The translations under genes were made by a program, and so were the position numbers. A stretch of 64,000 bases of DNA from JAHCHG01 sp965214585 (GTDB lineage Bacteria > Acidobacteriota > Blastocatellia > Pyrinomonadales > Pyrinomonadaceae). Shown here piece after piece: positions 33,925 to 43,591 of this stretch; position 1 is the stretch's first letter; every line of letters begins with the position of its first letter. The notes under the pieces were generated by a model that was not told the DNA's origin, ran no database searches, and saw nothing but the letters and a program-made list of their open reading frames with translations. The stretch covers positions 1,302,001-1,366,000 of the forward strand of contig OZ243957.1 of the NCBI GenBank assembly GCA_965214585.1, given 5' to 3'.

Positions 33925-33979
33925 TTTGTTCATTGTTGATTTTCAATAGATCACGAAATAAAAAAGTGTTTCAGCCGAC

Positions 33980-34122
33980 GGAACGCCGCCCATCTTGGCG
34001 GCAATGAGCGCGAAGCGCGAAAGCAAAGATGGCAAACTGCAAAGTTAAAAATGAAAATATACAGATCATAAACTTTGCTCCGACGCATTCTGCGTCGGTT
34101 GCCAGCAAGATGCTGGCGTTCC
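33980..34122. repeat. Intergenic palindromic element (GGAACGCC family)
   Basis: GGAACGCCGCCCATCTTGGC...AA at 33980-34004 pairs imperfectly with TTGCCAGCAAGATGCTGGCG...TTCC at 34099-34122. It lies between the TetR gene and the efflux operon. Same family as 5548 and 14471. Confidence 0.85.
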
Positions 34123-34189
34123 ATAGCAATTTTGATTATAAATGCTTTTGCGAAGCGAAAATAATCGAGAAAATTTTGAATCGAATTTT

Positions 34190-35535
34190 ATGCAGTCATA
34201 TAAATTTACATTTTTTGCAGCTTTTATCGCGTTTTCGGGTTTGATTTTTGCCGCTTGCGGCAGTTCGAGCGCGGAAAATGCGAATAATAATGCGGAAAAC
34301 GCGGAAACGCAAATTGTTCAGGTGCAGACGGCGCAGGCTCAAGTCGTGCAGATTCCGACTTATCTGGAAGCGACGGGAACTTTGACGAGCGACGCGCAAT
34401 CGGATGTGGCGGCGACGGTTGGCGGGAAAATCGTCGAAGTCAATTTCGACGTTGGAAGTTATGTCAGACGCGGCGATGTGATGGTTCGGCTTGACGCGAG
34501 GGACGCGCAGATTCGGCTCGAACAGGCGCAGGCGCAGGTCGAGCAGCAGCGCAAAGCCGTCGAGCAAGCCGAAGCGGGCGTGAATCAAGCGATTGCGAAT
34601 TTGCGGCAGACGCAGGCGCGGCTTGGCGTAAAGGACGGCGAAAATTTCGAGATCAGGAATTTTTCGCAGGTTATCAGCGTTACGGCGCAGCTTGAATTAG
34701 CCAATAAGCAGTTGCAGAGATTTGAAAATCTGCTTGAAACGGGCGACATTTCCAGAGCGACTTACGATCAGCAAAAAGCGCAGCGCGATCAGCTTTTGGG
34801 GCAATTAGCCGAAGCGCGTTCAAACGCGGCGGTGGCGATTCGCGCAATAAACACGGCGCAAGCGCAAGTTTCGGCGGCGCGGGCGCAGGTCGGCAGCGCA
34901 AAAGCGGCGGTTGATGCGGCACAAACGCAGGTCGAGCAAGCACGAAAAACAATCGGCGATAACACGATCTACGCGCCGATCAGCGGCTACGTTTCCGAGC
35001 GCAACGCCGATCCGGGCGAATACATTTCGCCGAATCAGCCGAACTCGAAAATCGCCACCATCGTCCGCACGGCGATTTGCGGCTTAAAATTGACATTCCC
35101 GAACAATCCATCGGCAAAGTCGCCGTCGGACAAGGCGTTTCGGCACAGGTTTCGGCTTATCCCGACAGAAAATTCGCGGGAACGATCACCAGAATTTCGC
35201 CGAGTTTGAACACGCAGTCGAGAACTCTGACGGTTGAAGCGGAGATCGAAAATGTCAACGGTTTATTAAAACCCGGACAATTTGCCACCGTGAGAATCGC
35301 GCAGTCGAAACCCGAACCGGCGGTAATGATTCCCGCATCGGCTGTTCGCGCGGAGGGCGATACGAATATCGTTTACGTTATCAAAGACGGCGTGGCGAAT
35401 GAAAGATTGGTGCAAACCGGATTGCTCGAAAATAATATGATCGAGATCAAGCAAGGGATTGGCGAAAATGAAATCGTGGCGACAAGCAACATAGATAAAT
35501 TGAGCGACGGGATAATTGTTAATCAGGTAAATTAA
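34190..35535 (+). pseudogene. RND efflux periplasmic adaptor lipoprotein, frameshifted
   Basis: Start at ATG 34190 gives a lipoprotein signal (FSGLIFAAC, lipobox Cys). Then come the biotinyl-lipoyl half (GGKIVEVNFDVGSYVRRGD), a long coiled coil rich in Ala/Gln/Val and the return lipoyl half (TIYAPISGYVSERNADPGEYI). Near 35076-35078 the frame is lost at a T3 run; one more T restores ILRLKIDIPEQSIGKVAVGQ and the beta-barrel and membrane-proximal domains to the stop at 35535. As assembled the protein ends early; with the indel it is a normal adaptor of about 450 residues. It should join the pump at 36210 to TolC. Confidence 0.87.
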
Positions 35536-35546
35536 GAAATTTTAAT

Positions 35547-35987
35547 ATGAAAATATACCTTGATAATTGCAGTTTACAGCGTCCTTTAGATGATAAAACG
35601 CAGACGCGGATTTTGCTCGAAGCCGAAGCAATAGCGGCGATTTTGCGGCTTTGCGAATCGGGTGATTTGATGCTTGTTTCATCTAAAATTTTACAAACGG
35701 AGATAGCGAACAATCCGGATCCGCTGCGAAGAGAACTTGCATCTGAAATTTTGGCAGTTGCCGAAAAAGAACTTTTATTGACCACACAAGCTAAAAATCG
35801 CGCCGAAGAATTTGAAAGACGCGGTTTTCAACCGATTGATGCTTTACATTTAGCTTGTGTCGAAGACGGCTCGATTGATTATTTCTGCACTTGTGACGAT
35901 AAATTTTTGAAGAAGGCAAAAGCGCGGAACGATTTGAAAATAAAAGTCGTTTCACCGCTTGAATTAGCCGACGAGGTTTTATTATGA
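35547..35987 (+). CDS. PIN-domain protein, toxin of an operon-inserted TA pair
   Basis: 146 residues. YLDNCSLQRPLDDKTQTRILLE is the start of a PIN subfamily with Asp and Asn at the active site; DALHLACVEDGSIDYFCTCDDKFLKKA holds the later acidic residues. Predicted ribonuclease. Located between the two inner genes of the RND operon; its stop overlaps the next ATG. Confidence 0.8.
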   Translation: MKIYLDNCSLQRPLDDKTQTRILLEAEAIAAILRLCESGDLMLVSSKILQTEIANNPDPLRRELASEILAVAEKELLLTTQAKNRAEEFERRGFQPIDALHLACVEDGSIDYFCTCDDKFLKKAKARNDLKIKVVSPLELADEVLL

Positions 35988-36190
35988 ATCCTGAAATAGA
36001 AACTTTAGATGAAATTACCAACGAAGCAATTAAATTATTATGTCGTGAAATGGGCGTTTCCAAAACGATTCGCTTTCTTAATCAGTTTCACAAAGGAAGC
36101 GGCGATTATACGAAAGATCGTGAACAGATTTTTGCCGGAATGAGCGTGGCTGATATTGTTGCCGAAATAAAAAAAGACCGGCAAAAATAG
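35984..36190 (+). CDS. Small partner protein of the PIN toxin (putative antitoxin)
   Basis: 68 residues, starting inside the PIN stop (ATGA). Helical and charged (EAIKLLCREMGVSKTIRFLNQF, MSVADIVAEIKKDRQK). Toxin-first gene order is seen in several such pairs. Antitoxin role inferred from pairing only. Confidence 0.65.
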   Translation: MNPEIETLDEITNEAIKLLCREMGVSKTIRFLNQFHKGSGDYTKDREQIFAGMSVADIVAEIKKDRQK

Positions 36191-36209
36191 AGTAAATTAA
36201 AAAGAAATT

Positions 36210-39200
36210 ATGCAGTGGTTAGCAGAAATTTGTGTTAAACGTCCGGTATTTGCGACGATGTTGATTTTTTCGCTTGTCGTCGTCGGCGCGTTTTCGTTTT
36301 TTTCTTTGGGAGTTGACCTTTTTCCGAAGGTTGATTTTCCGACGATTACGATTACGACTGTAAATCCGGGCGCGTCGCCGCAGGAAATTGAAACGGAGAT
36401 TACGGAGAAAATTGAAGAAGTTGTCAACACCGTCAGCGGCATTGACGAGCTTCGCTCGACTTCGCTCGAAGGCGTTTCGCAGGTTTTCGTGCAGTTCGTT
36501 TTGGAAAAAGACGTAAATGTTGCGGCGCAGGAAGTGGAAAACCGCGTTCAGCAGGCGATTCCGAATTTGCCGGAAACCGCCGAACAGCCGACGGTTCAGA
36601 AACTAGATTCGGATGCCGCGCCGGTTTTGCGAATCGTCGTTTCCGCGCCGGATTCTCTGCGCGAAGTTACCGAAATTGCGAAAAACAAGGTCAAAGAGCG
36701 CATCGAATCGGTCAACGGAGTCGGTCAGGTTTCGATTGTCGGCGGGCGCGAGCGGCAGATAAACGTCTGGGTTGATCCCGACAAAATGCGTGCTTTTAAC
36801 ATTTCGCCCGTCGAAGTTATGGGTGCGCTGCGCGTGCAGAATCAGGAATTTCCCGGCGGACGAGTGGACGAAGGCGCGACGGAAATAAACATCAGAACGC
36901 TCGGAAAAGTCCGCAAGGTCGAAGATTTTGAATCGCTCGTCGTCGCAAATCGCGGCGGTTACGAAGTGAAGATCAAGGACATCGGGCGTGTTGAAGACGG
37001 CGCGGAAGAACTCCGCTCGCAGTCTTTTTTGAACGGAAAACCAGCCGTAACTTTGATCGTTTCCAAACAATCGGGCGAAAACACGGTCGCCGTCGCGCAC
37101 GAGGTCAAGGAAACGCTCAGAGAAATTCAAACCACTCTGCCGAAAGATTACCGCTTGCAGATCATCGGCGACAACTCGATCTTTATTGAAAATTCGCTTC
37201 ACGCCATCGAGGAACATTTGATTCTCGGCGGATTTCTCGCCACGCTCGTCGTCTTTTTATTTTTGTGGAACATTCGCTCGACCTTGATCGCCGCCATCGC
37301 CATTCCGACTTCGATCATTTCGACGTTCGGTTTGATGTATGTGATGGGCTACACGCTCAATCAGATCACGATGCTTTCGCTGACCTTGATGGTCGGAATC
37401 GTAATTGACGACGCGATTGTTGTCTTGGAAAACATTTATCGGTTTATAGAAGAAAAAGGAATGTCGCCGTATCGCGCGGCGATTGAAGGGACGCGCGAGA
37501 TCGGCTTGGCGGTTTTGGCGACGACGCTCTCCTTGATGGCGGTTTTCGTTCCAATCGGTTTTATGGGCGGAATCGTCGGGCGTTTTATGGCTTCGTTCGG
37601 TTTGACTTCGGCGTTCGCCATCGCCGTTTCCCTGCTCGTTTCGTTTACTTTAACGCCGATGCTCGCGGCGCGGATCATCAAATGGAAACCGCCGACGGAG
37701 GAAGTCCTGAGTCCTGAGTCCGAAGTCCAAAGTCATTTGGATGAAGATTCTGATTTGATTTTGGTTAATCAAACGAATGAGGAGATTCACGGGGACGGAA
37801 TGGTTGCGGATGAGCCGCAGATGTTTGAAAATGAGCCGCCGTTGATGGAAGAATCGCCGCTTTTGACGGGCGATCAGCCGATTGAGGAAGTTACGCCGCT
37901 TGTCGAAGATCAAAGACCGAAGACCGAAAGCCATTCGACCTCGAAAGACAGTTGGTTTTACAGTCTGATTGACAGCGTTTATACGAGGATGCTCAAGTTT
38001 TCGATGGCGCATCGCTGGATAATCGTCTTGGCGTGCGTTTTGGTCGTCGTCAGTATCATTCCGCTTTTTATGTATGTCGGAAAGAATTTTCTGCCCGTTG
38101 ACGACCAATCGCAGTTTGAAGTCGCGGTTCGCGCCGATGAAGGTTCTTCGCTTCAAGCGACGACGGTTTTGATGGAGCGCATTGCCAACGACATCAGAAA
38201 ATTGGGCGGCGTAAAAGACACTCTGATCACAGTCGGCGGCGGACAGCAGAGCGTCGTCAATTCGGGAACGATCTACGTGCGCTTGAGCGACATCGGCGAG
38301 CGCGAGAAATCGCAGGAAGAATTGATGATTAATGCCCGCGAGCTTTTGAAGAAATATCCGTCCGATCTGCGAACCGCCGTTCAGCAGGTTCAGGCGTTTT
38401 CCGGCGGCGGTTTTCGCAACGCGAATGTGCAGTTTTTTATCGGCGGACCGGATTTGAAAAAACTCGAAGAATATTCGGCGAAACTCGTCGAAGTTTTGAA
38501 AAATAACCCGGACGCGGTTGATGTTGATTCGACCTTGATCAGCGGAAAACCCGAACTGCAATTGACAATTGACCGCCAAAAAGCCGCCGATTTGGGCGTT
38601 CGCGTGGGCGACGTTTCGCAGGCTCTGAATATTTTAGTTGCCGGACAGCAAGCGACGACCTTTAACGAAGGAACTGACCAATACGAAGTCCGCGTTCGCG
38701 CCGACGACCGATTTCGCTCAAGCGTCGAAGGGCTTGATCGCCTCGTCGTGCCGTCTTCAAAACTCGGCACGGTTACGCTCGAAACGGTTGTCAATGTAAA
38801 GCAAGGCACGGGACCGAGCGCGATTGACCGCATTAACCGCCAGCGTCAAGTAACGATTCTCGCCAACACAAGACCGGGCGGTTCGGCAACCGTGATTCAA
38901 GCTGATCTAAACAAAGCCGTCGAAGATTTGAATCTGCCGTCAAATTACACAGCCGGATACGTCGGGCAGTCGAAGGAACTCCAGAAAGCCGGATTTTACT
39001 TTATGCTGGCAATCGCTCTGTCGTTTATTTTTATGTATATCGTTTTGGCGGCGCAATTCGAGTCGTTCATTCACCCGATCACGATCTTGCTGACTTTGCC
39101 GATTGCGATTCCGTTCGGGATTCTCTCGATCTTGATCGCCGGACAAACCGTCAACATCTTTTCGGGCTTAGGTTTACTGCTTTTATTCGGAGTCGTCAAG

Positions 39201-39578
39201 AAGAACGCGATTTTGGTAATTGACCACATCAACACTTTGCGCGATCAGGGAATGAACCGTTACGACGCGATTATTCAAGGCAATCGTGACCGCCTGCGAC
39301 CGATCTTGATGACGACGATTGCGCTCGTCGCCGGAATGATTCCGCTTGTCGTTTCCACCGGTGCGGGCGCGGGAACAAACCGTTCGGTCGGCGTTCTGGT
39401 CGTCGGCGGTCAATCGCTGTGTCTGCTTTTAACGCTTTTGGCTGTGCCGGTTTTTTATTCGTATTTTGACGACATTGGAAACTTTAAAATTTTTCAGGGT
39501 TTAAGCCGTGGAATGCAGGTCGTCAGACGCAAAACGGCGCAGGCGGCAAGTTCGGTTTTGAGTTTATTTGGTAAATAG
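36210..39578 (+). CDS. RND efflux inner-membrane pump (HAE1/AcrB type)
   Basis: 1122 residues, about 70-100 more than AcrB. It has twelve membrane helices in two halves with porter domains; TM4 carries the proton-relay pair (MVGIVIDDAIVVLENI), and the later GLGLLLLFGVVKKNAILVID is the second-half signature. The extra length is an acidic cytoplasmic loop between TM6 and TM7 (about 498-595, EEVLSPESEVQSHLDEDS...DQRPKTESHSTSK), parts of which are encoded by heptamer repeats. Proton-driven export of drugs or lipids across both membranes with the adaptor and TolC. Operon spacing to TolC is four bases. Confidence 0.95.
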   Translation: MQWLAEICVKRPVFATMLIFSLVVVGAFSFFSLGVDLFPKVDFPTITITTVNPGASPQEIETEITEKIEEVVNTVSGIDELRSTSLEGVSQVFVQFVLEKDVNVAAQEVENRVQQAIPNLPETAEQPTVQKLDSDAAPVLRIVVSAPDSLREVTEIAKNKVKERIESVNGVGQVSIVGGRERQINVWVDPDKMRAFNISPVEVMGALRVQNQEFPGGRVDEGATEINIRTLGKVRKVEDFESLVVANRGGYEVKIKDIGRVEDGAEELRSQSFLNGKPAVTLIVSKQSGENTVAVAHEVKETLREIQTTLPKDYRLQIIGDNSIFIENSLHAIEEHLILGGFLATLVVFLFLWNIRSTLIAAIAIPTSIISTFGLMYVMGYTLNQITMLSLTLMVGIVIDDAIVVLENIYRFIEEKGMSPYRAAIEGTREIGLAVLATTLSLMAVFVPIGFMGGIVGRFMASFGLTSAFAIAVSLLVSFTLTPMLAARIIKWKPPTEEVLSPESEVQSHLDEDSDLILVNQTNEEIHGDGMVADEPQMFENEPPLMEESPLLTGDQPIEEVTPLVEDQRPKTESHSTSKDSWFYSLIDSVYTRMLKFSMAHRWIIVLACVLVVVSIIPLFMYVGKNFLPVDDQSQFEVAVRADEGSSLQATTVLMERIANDIRKLGGVKDTLITVGGGQQSVVNSGTIYVRLSDIGEREKSQEELMINARELLKKYPSDLRTAVQQVQAFSGGGFRNANVQFFIGGPDLKKLEEYSAKLVEVLKNNPDAVDVDSTLISGKPELQLTIDRQKAADLGVRVGDVSQALNILVAGQQATTFNEGTDQYEVRVRADDRFRSSVEGLDRLVVPSSKLGTVTLETVVNVKQGTGPSAIDRINRQRQVTILANTRPGGSATVIQADLNKAVEDLNLPSNYTAGYVGQSKELQKAGFYFMLAIALSFIFMYIVLAAQFESFIHPITILLTLPIAIPFGILSILIAGQTVNIFSGLGLLLLFGVVKKNAILVIDHINTLRDQGMNRYDAIIQGNRDRLRPILMTTIALVAGMIPLVVSTGAGAGTNRSVGVLVVGGQSLCLLLTLLAVPVFYSYFDDIGNFKIFQGLSRGMQVVRRKTAQAASSVLSLFGK

Positions 39579-39582
39579 ATTT

Positions 39583-41373
39583 ATGAAAAGGCATTTATTT
39601 TTTACAATTTTATTTCTTCTCGTTTCGCTCGTCGTGCAGGCATCGGCGCAGGAAAATACGCCGACTCCAACGCCAACACCGCCGATTGTTAATAATGAAA
39701 CGGAAATCGACGTAAAGCCGGTTGACGACGAACAGAATGTTCAGCCGGAAAATTTGCGGGGAGTTCCGTCAATCGCGCCCGGTTACGAATCGGAAGACCG
39801 CAGTTTGCCCGAACTCGGACTGGTCGGCGTTGATATGATGAACCAGAAACCGCTCGCTTTGCGCGAAGCGATTGTGTTGGCACTTGAAAACAACAAGGAC
39901 ATCGAAGTTACGCGCCAAAACGTCCGCATTGCCGAATTCGATCTGCAAGCGGCGGAAGGAATTTATGAACCGCGTTTTACGGGGCAGACTTTGTATGAAC
40001 GCGCCACCGTTCCGAATTTAACGATTTTCAGCCAGAACGAAACGACGACGAGCGATTCGATTGTCGGCAATTTGCGCTACACGGGTTTTGTGCCGCGCTA
40101 CGGCACGAGTTATTACGCCGAAGCGAACAACACGAGAGTCGGCACGAACAATCCGATCTCGATTTTAAGCCCGCAATACAATACGAATTTCAGAATCGGA
40201 ATTATTCAGCCGCTTTTTCGCGGACGCAGATTCGATCAGCAGAGGCGCACAATCGAAATTGCCAAGCGCAATCTTTCGCTGACCGATGTGCAGTTTCGCC
40301 AAAGATCAATCGAGATTATCGCTAATGTTCAGAGGGCTTATTGGGATTTGACCTTCGCTCTGAAAAATCTGCAAGTTCAGCAGGAAGGCGTAAAAGACGC
40401 GAAACAGCAGCTTCGCCACAATCGGCGACTTGTCGAAGAAGGACAGCTCGCGCCGGTTGATGTGGTGGCGGCTGAAACGCAGGTGGCGAATCTGGAAACT
40501 GCCGTTTACGACGCGCTCGAAACGGTAAATCGGGCGGAAAACGCTCTGAAAAATCTGATCGCCGAAAATCGCGCGGCGGAAATCTGGACGGAATCGCTCG
40601 TTCCGACCGAATCAATCGAACTCGACGCGCCTCAAACGAGTTTCGGCGAAGCGTTGGAACTCGCTCTGGAAAATCGCCCCGAAATCGAATTGAGCGACGT
40701 TGCCAAAACGATCAACGAAATTGACCGAAGATTTTTGCGCGAGCAGACGAAACCGCAGATTGATCTGACCGCAAACTACACATCGGCGGGAATCGGCGGC
40801 AGTCAAAATCCCGGTTTCAGAAACATTTTCACCCAAGACTGCCCGCCGAATGACGCGGTTTGCCTCGCCGCGCAACAGCAGCAATTGCTTTCGCAGCAGC
40901 AAAGAATTGACAATTTGACGGGAAATCCGCTGACCGATATTTTTACCAACCGCTACCCGACAATTCAAGTCGGCGTGACATTTAATTTCGGTTTAGACGG
41001 AAAAACGGCAAAGGCGCAGCTCGGCAAATCTCTCGTCGAAGGCGAACGCCTCGCAACGCAGCGCGAGCAGCTCGAACAAAACATCCAAGTTGACGTGCGA
41101 AACGCTCTGCAATCCGTCAAAACAGCCGAAGCGCGTTTGCGAAGTCAAGCGATTGCCCGCCAAAATTCCGAAGTGCAATACGCTTCCGAACAAAGAAAAC
41201 TCGAAGCCGGACAATCGGACATCTACAAAGTTTTGGAACGCCAAACCGCCCTCGTCAACGCGAGAAGCCAAGAACTTCGCGCTCAAACCGAACTAAACAA
41301 AGCGATTGCCGAATTACAGCGGGCGACGGGAAATTCTCTGAAAGCAAACAACGTCGAAGCGCGTTTGAGATAG
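39583..41373 (+). CDS. TolC-family outer-membrane efflux protein
   Basis: About 596 residues from ATG 39583 (the upstream TTG would overlap the pump gene). Signal peptide MKRHLFFTILFLLVSLVVQASA. Pro/Thr-rich stretch (TPTPTPTPP), then the duplicated TolC repeats: long helices with LREAIVLALENNKDIEVTRQ and FGEALELALENRPEIELS. Outer-membrane channel of the pump. A small insert (CPPNDAVCLAAQQQQLLSQQ) has two Cys. Ends the operon at a terminator. Confidence 0.93.
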   Translation: MKRHLFFTILFLLVSLVVQASAQENTPTPTPTPPIVNNETEIDVKPVDDEQNVQPENLRGVPSIAPGYESEDRSLPELGLVGVDMMNQKPLALREAIVLALENNKDIEVTRQNVRIAEFDLQAAEGIYEPRFTGQTLYERATVPNLTIFSQNETTTSDSIVGNLRYTGFVPRYGTSYYAEANNTRVGTNNPISILSPQYNTNFRIGIIQPLFRGRRFDQQRRTIEIAKRNLSLTDVQFRQRSIEIIANVQRAYWDLTFALKNLQVQQEGVKDAKQQLRHNRRLVEEGQLAPVDVVAAETQVANLETAVYDALETVNRAENALKNLIAENRAAEIWTESLVPTESIELDAPQTSFGEALELALENRPEIELSDVAKTINEIDRRFLREQTKPQIDLTANYTSAGIGGSQNPGFRNIFTQDCPPNDAVCLAAQQQQLLSQQQRIDNLTGNPLTDIFTNRYPTIQVGVTFNFGLDGKTAKAQLGKSLVEGERLATQREQLEQNIQVDVRNALQSVKTAEARLRSQAIARQNSEVQYASEQRKLEAGQSDIYKVLERQTALVNARSQELRAQTELNKAIAELQRATGNSLKANNVEARLR

Positions 41374-41378
41374 CAAAC

Positions 41379-41416
41379 GAAAAAGCGACAAGATTATTTA
41401 ACCTTATCGCTTTCTC
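41379..41416. terminator. Bidirectional terminator after TolC
   Basis: GAAAAAGCGACAAG and CTTATCGCTTTCTC around ATTATTTAAC, between convergent genes. Confidence 0.75.
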
Positions 41417-41433
41417 AAATTCTAAGTTTTATT

Positions 41434-41796
41434 TTAAGCGGTAATTGAATCAGGACTGAGTTGCTGGAGAATTCGGTCAATCGTCTTATCCGAATTTAGT
41501 GCTTTTCTTTTTGCTAATTCAAACAAGCGTTCAGAATTTTTAAAATAAGCAGAATTATCTCCGAGAATAGATTGAGATTCAACTATCTCGCCTTTCTCAT
41601 TTCTGAACTGAAATATAAAAATGCTGCCTCCGTAATCTTCGGCAAACTCCGTTTCAATTGTTATGGAACTTCCTTCTAAAGTAATAAGAAATGTATTTGG
41701 ATCAGCTGTCTTTTTCCAATTTAACTTTTCATCTTCTGAAAGTTCTAACAATCTATTGAGAATCAATTCAAATTTTCGATCATCCATTTTCTTCAC
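41434..41796 (-). CDS. Hypothetical protein
   Basis: 120 residues, soluble, mixed fold (DPNTFLITLEGSSITIETEFAED; a beta-rich middle and a helical C-terminus). No family recognised. It overlaps the upstream membrane protein gene by 17 bases, so the two are likely one operon and may work together. Confidence 0.65.
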   Translation of the reverse strand: MKKMDDRKFELILNRLLELSEDEKLNWKKTADPNTFLITLEGSSITIETEFAEDYGGSIFIFQFRNEKGEIVESQSILGDNSAYFKNSERLFELAKRKALNSDKTIDRILQQLSPDSITA

Positions 41797-42286
41797 CTAC
41801 TTCTATCGCTATTATCGTTCCGCCAATCAATTTATTCAAATCATCAGAAACTTTCGATAACTGATTGTTAATTTGAATACCGTTTATTCTAGCAGAAGTT
41901 CTGATAACTTTCTTCTCAAATTTTTCCCTAATTATTGAAAGCTGAGAAAACATTTCTTCAAATTCAAAAGGAACTTCCTGATTTGTTCCTTCTAATCTTT
42001 GTTCAATTTGATACAAATAACCGATTAGATCGCTCGTGCGAAGCCGTGCCGATTCAAACTTTTCGATGCGGACAAATGATTGAATTTCATCTAAATTTTT
42101 CAGACAGGTTTTAACATCGTAAATCAAAAGATTGCGGGAAATAATTTTCTGAGTTTGATCGGATGCGTCTTTTGCCGCCTGCGCTACGCGCCGAGTTTTT
42201 TGAATTTGCCAAATTGCAATGCCGACTCCGACCAATGAAAGAAGAGTGCCGATAACGGTTATCCAATTTGCAACTTCATTTGTCAT
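41780..42286 (-). CDS. Single-pass membrane protein of unknown function
   Basis: About 168 residues from the Met of MTNEVANW. One N-terminal membrane helix (WITVIGTLLSLVGVGIAIWQI) followed by a basic stop-transfer and a cytosolic helical domain (AAKDASDQTQKIISRNLLIYD). No family recognised. Partner of the 120-residue gene downstream. Confidence 0.65.
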   Translation of the reverse strand: MTNEVANWITVIGTLLSLVGVGIAIWQIQKTRRVAQAAKDASDQTQKIISRNLLIYDVKTCLKNLDEIQSFVRIEKFESARLRTSDLIGYLYQIEQRLEGTNQEVPFEFEEMFSQLSIIREKFEKKVIRTSARINGIQINNQLSKVSDDLNKLIGGTIIAIEVGEENG

Positions 42287-42363
42287 TAATAAAAAGTTTT
42301 GTGATATACGAATTCGGGAAATTGAAATCATATTAACACAAAACTTGGATCAATAATTAAAAT

Positions 42364-42406
42364 AAAAAGGTATTCAATTGAAAATTAATTCAAAAATACC
42401 TTTTTT
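42364..42406. terminator. Intrinsic terminator
   Basis: AAAAAGGTATT and AAATACCTTTTTT arms; T-runs in both directions between minus-strand genes. Confidence 0.75.
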
Positions 42407-42437
42407 CTATTTTAAATAAATTTGCAGAGCTGGCGAA

Positions 42438-42647
42438 TTATTGTCTTTGCTGTTCGATTTGAGCCGGACTTTCCGCCGGTTTGTCATCGGTTGCCGAACT
42501 CAGGAAGAAGACGAAAAATATAATCGCCCCGATTATTACAAACGCTCCGACGCTGATTAAAGCCCACATTGTGCCGCGATATGATTTTGCGGTGTCTTCT
42601 CTGACAACTTTCTCTTCACCGCCGACATTGATAACCTCTTTTGACAT
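42438..42647 (-). CDS. Small single-pass membrane protein
   Basis: 69 residues, with a good ribosome site (GAGGAG). One membrane helix (TMWALISVGAFVIIGAIIFFVFFL) between a charged N-terminus and a Pro/Gln tail. Not recognised; its start is divergent from the DUF2585 gene. Confidence 0.65.
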   Translation of the reverse strand: MSKEVINVGGEEKVVREDTAKSYRGTMWALISVGAFVIIGAIIFFVFFLSSATDDKPAESPAQIEQQRQ

Positions 42648-42790
42648 AAATTTTCTCCTCTGCTCTCTCTCTGAATTGTAATTTATAATCTAACTTTTCC
42701 GGGCGCAATAATCAAACAAACTTGTCTGATAAAAATCGTGCAATTGTTGTATTTATTCTAAATAACTATCAAAGCATTTACAAATTGAGT

Positions 42791-42796
42791 TATAAT
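42791..42796 (+). promoter_or_regulatory. -10 box of the DUF2585 gene
   Basis: TATAAT 29 bases before the ATG; the -35 region is poor. Confidence 0.4.
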
Positions 42797-42825
42797 CTCA
42801 CGCAGAACAAAAACCGTTTCGCTTT

Positions 42826-43437
42826 ATGAAAAATAATAATTCATACAATTTCGCCGTTCGCAGAAATTTTCTGCCGGTATTTTTGTCATTTGCCGTAATT
42901 GCTCTGACAATTTTCGCGCTTTGGTATGAAGGCAGAATCTGGTGGTGCAAATGGGACACGCCCGCGACTTTTGCCACGCTCGACGCTTGGAGCAAACACA
43001 CTTCGCAGCATTTTTTCGATCCGTATTCGTTTACGCATCTGCTTCACGGATTTCTTTTTCTGTGGCTTCTGGATTTGCTCGTTCATAAAATTTTGCGAAT
43101 GAAAACGTCGTTCGTCTGGCTTTTCTTTTTCGCAATTCTCATCGAAAGCGTCTGGGAAATCGCCGAAAATCTGCCCGCCGTTATCGAACGCTACCGCGAA
43201 AATACCGCTTCGCTCGATTATTACGGCGATTCGATTGCCAATTCCGTCGGCGACATAATCGCCTGCGCGTTCGGATTTATCGTCGCTTACAAACTGAAAT
43301 TTTGGCGTTCGTTCGCGCTTTTCATTTTGATAGAAGTTATTTTAACTCTGACAATTCGGGACAGTCTTTTGATAAATATTCTGATGCTCGCTTATCCTCT
43401 CGATTGGATAAAAGACTGGCAGACAAATGTTTCTTAG
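42826..43437 (+). CDS. DUF2585 (UPF0314-type) membrane protein
   Basis: 203 residues with about five hydrophobic segments. Conserved family features: GRIWWCKWD, DPYSFTHLLHGFLF, ESVWEIAENLPAVIERYRENTASLDYYGDSIANSVGDI. Function of the family is unknown. Single gene. Confidence 0.87.
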   Translation: MKNNNSYNFAVRRNFLPVFLSFAVIALTIFALWYEGRIWWCKWDTPATFATLDAWSKHTSQHFFDPYSFTHLLHGFLFLWLLDLLVHKILRMKTSFVWLFFFAILIESVWEIAENLPAVIERYRENTASLDYYGDSIANSVGDIIACAFGFIVAYKLKFWRSFALFILIEVILTLTIRDSLLINILMLAYPLDWIKDWQTNVS

Positions 43438-43591
43438 CATCAGAACAACGGCGATCAGGCAGCGGCTCGCGCCGACATTGCCGAAACAAGTTTCAAATTT
43501 TAGTTTTTGTGTTTTAATATATTATCGGTTCAGATAAAATCTCTTTTCAAATTATCAGCCGAATTTTAAGTTTTTCTTTGGAGCATTTTGA

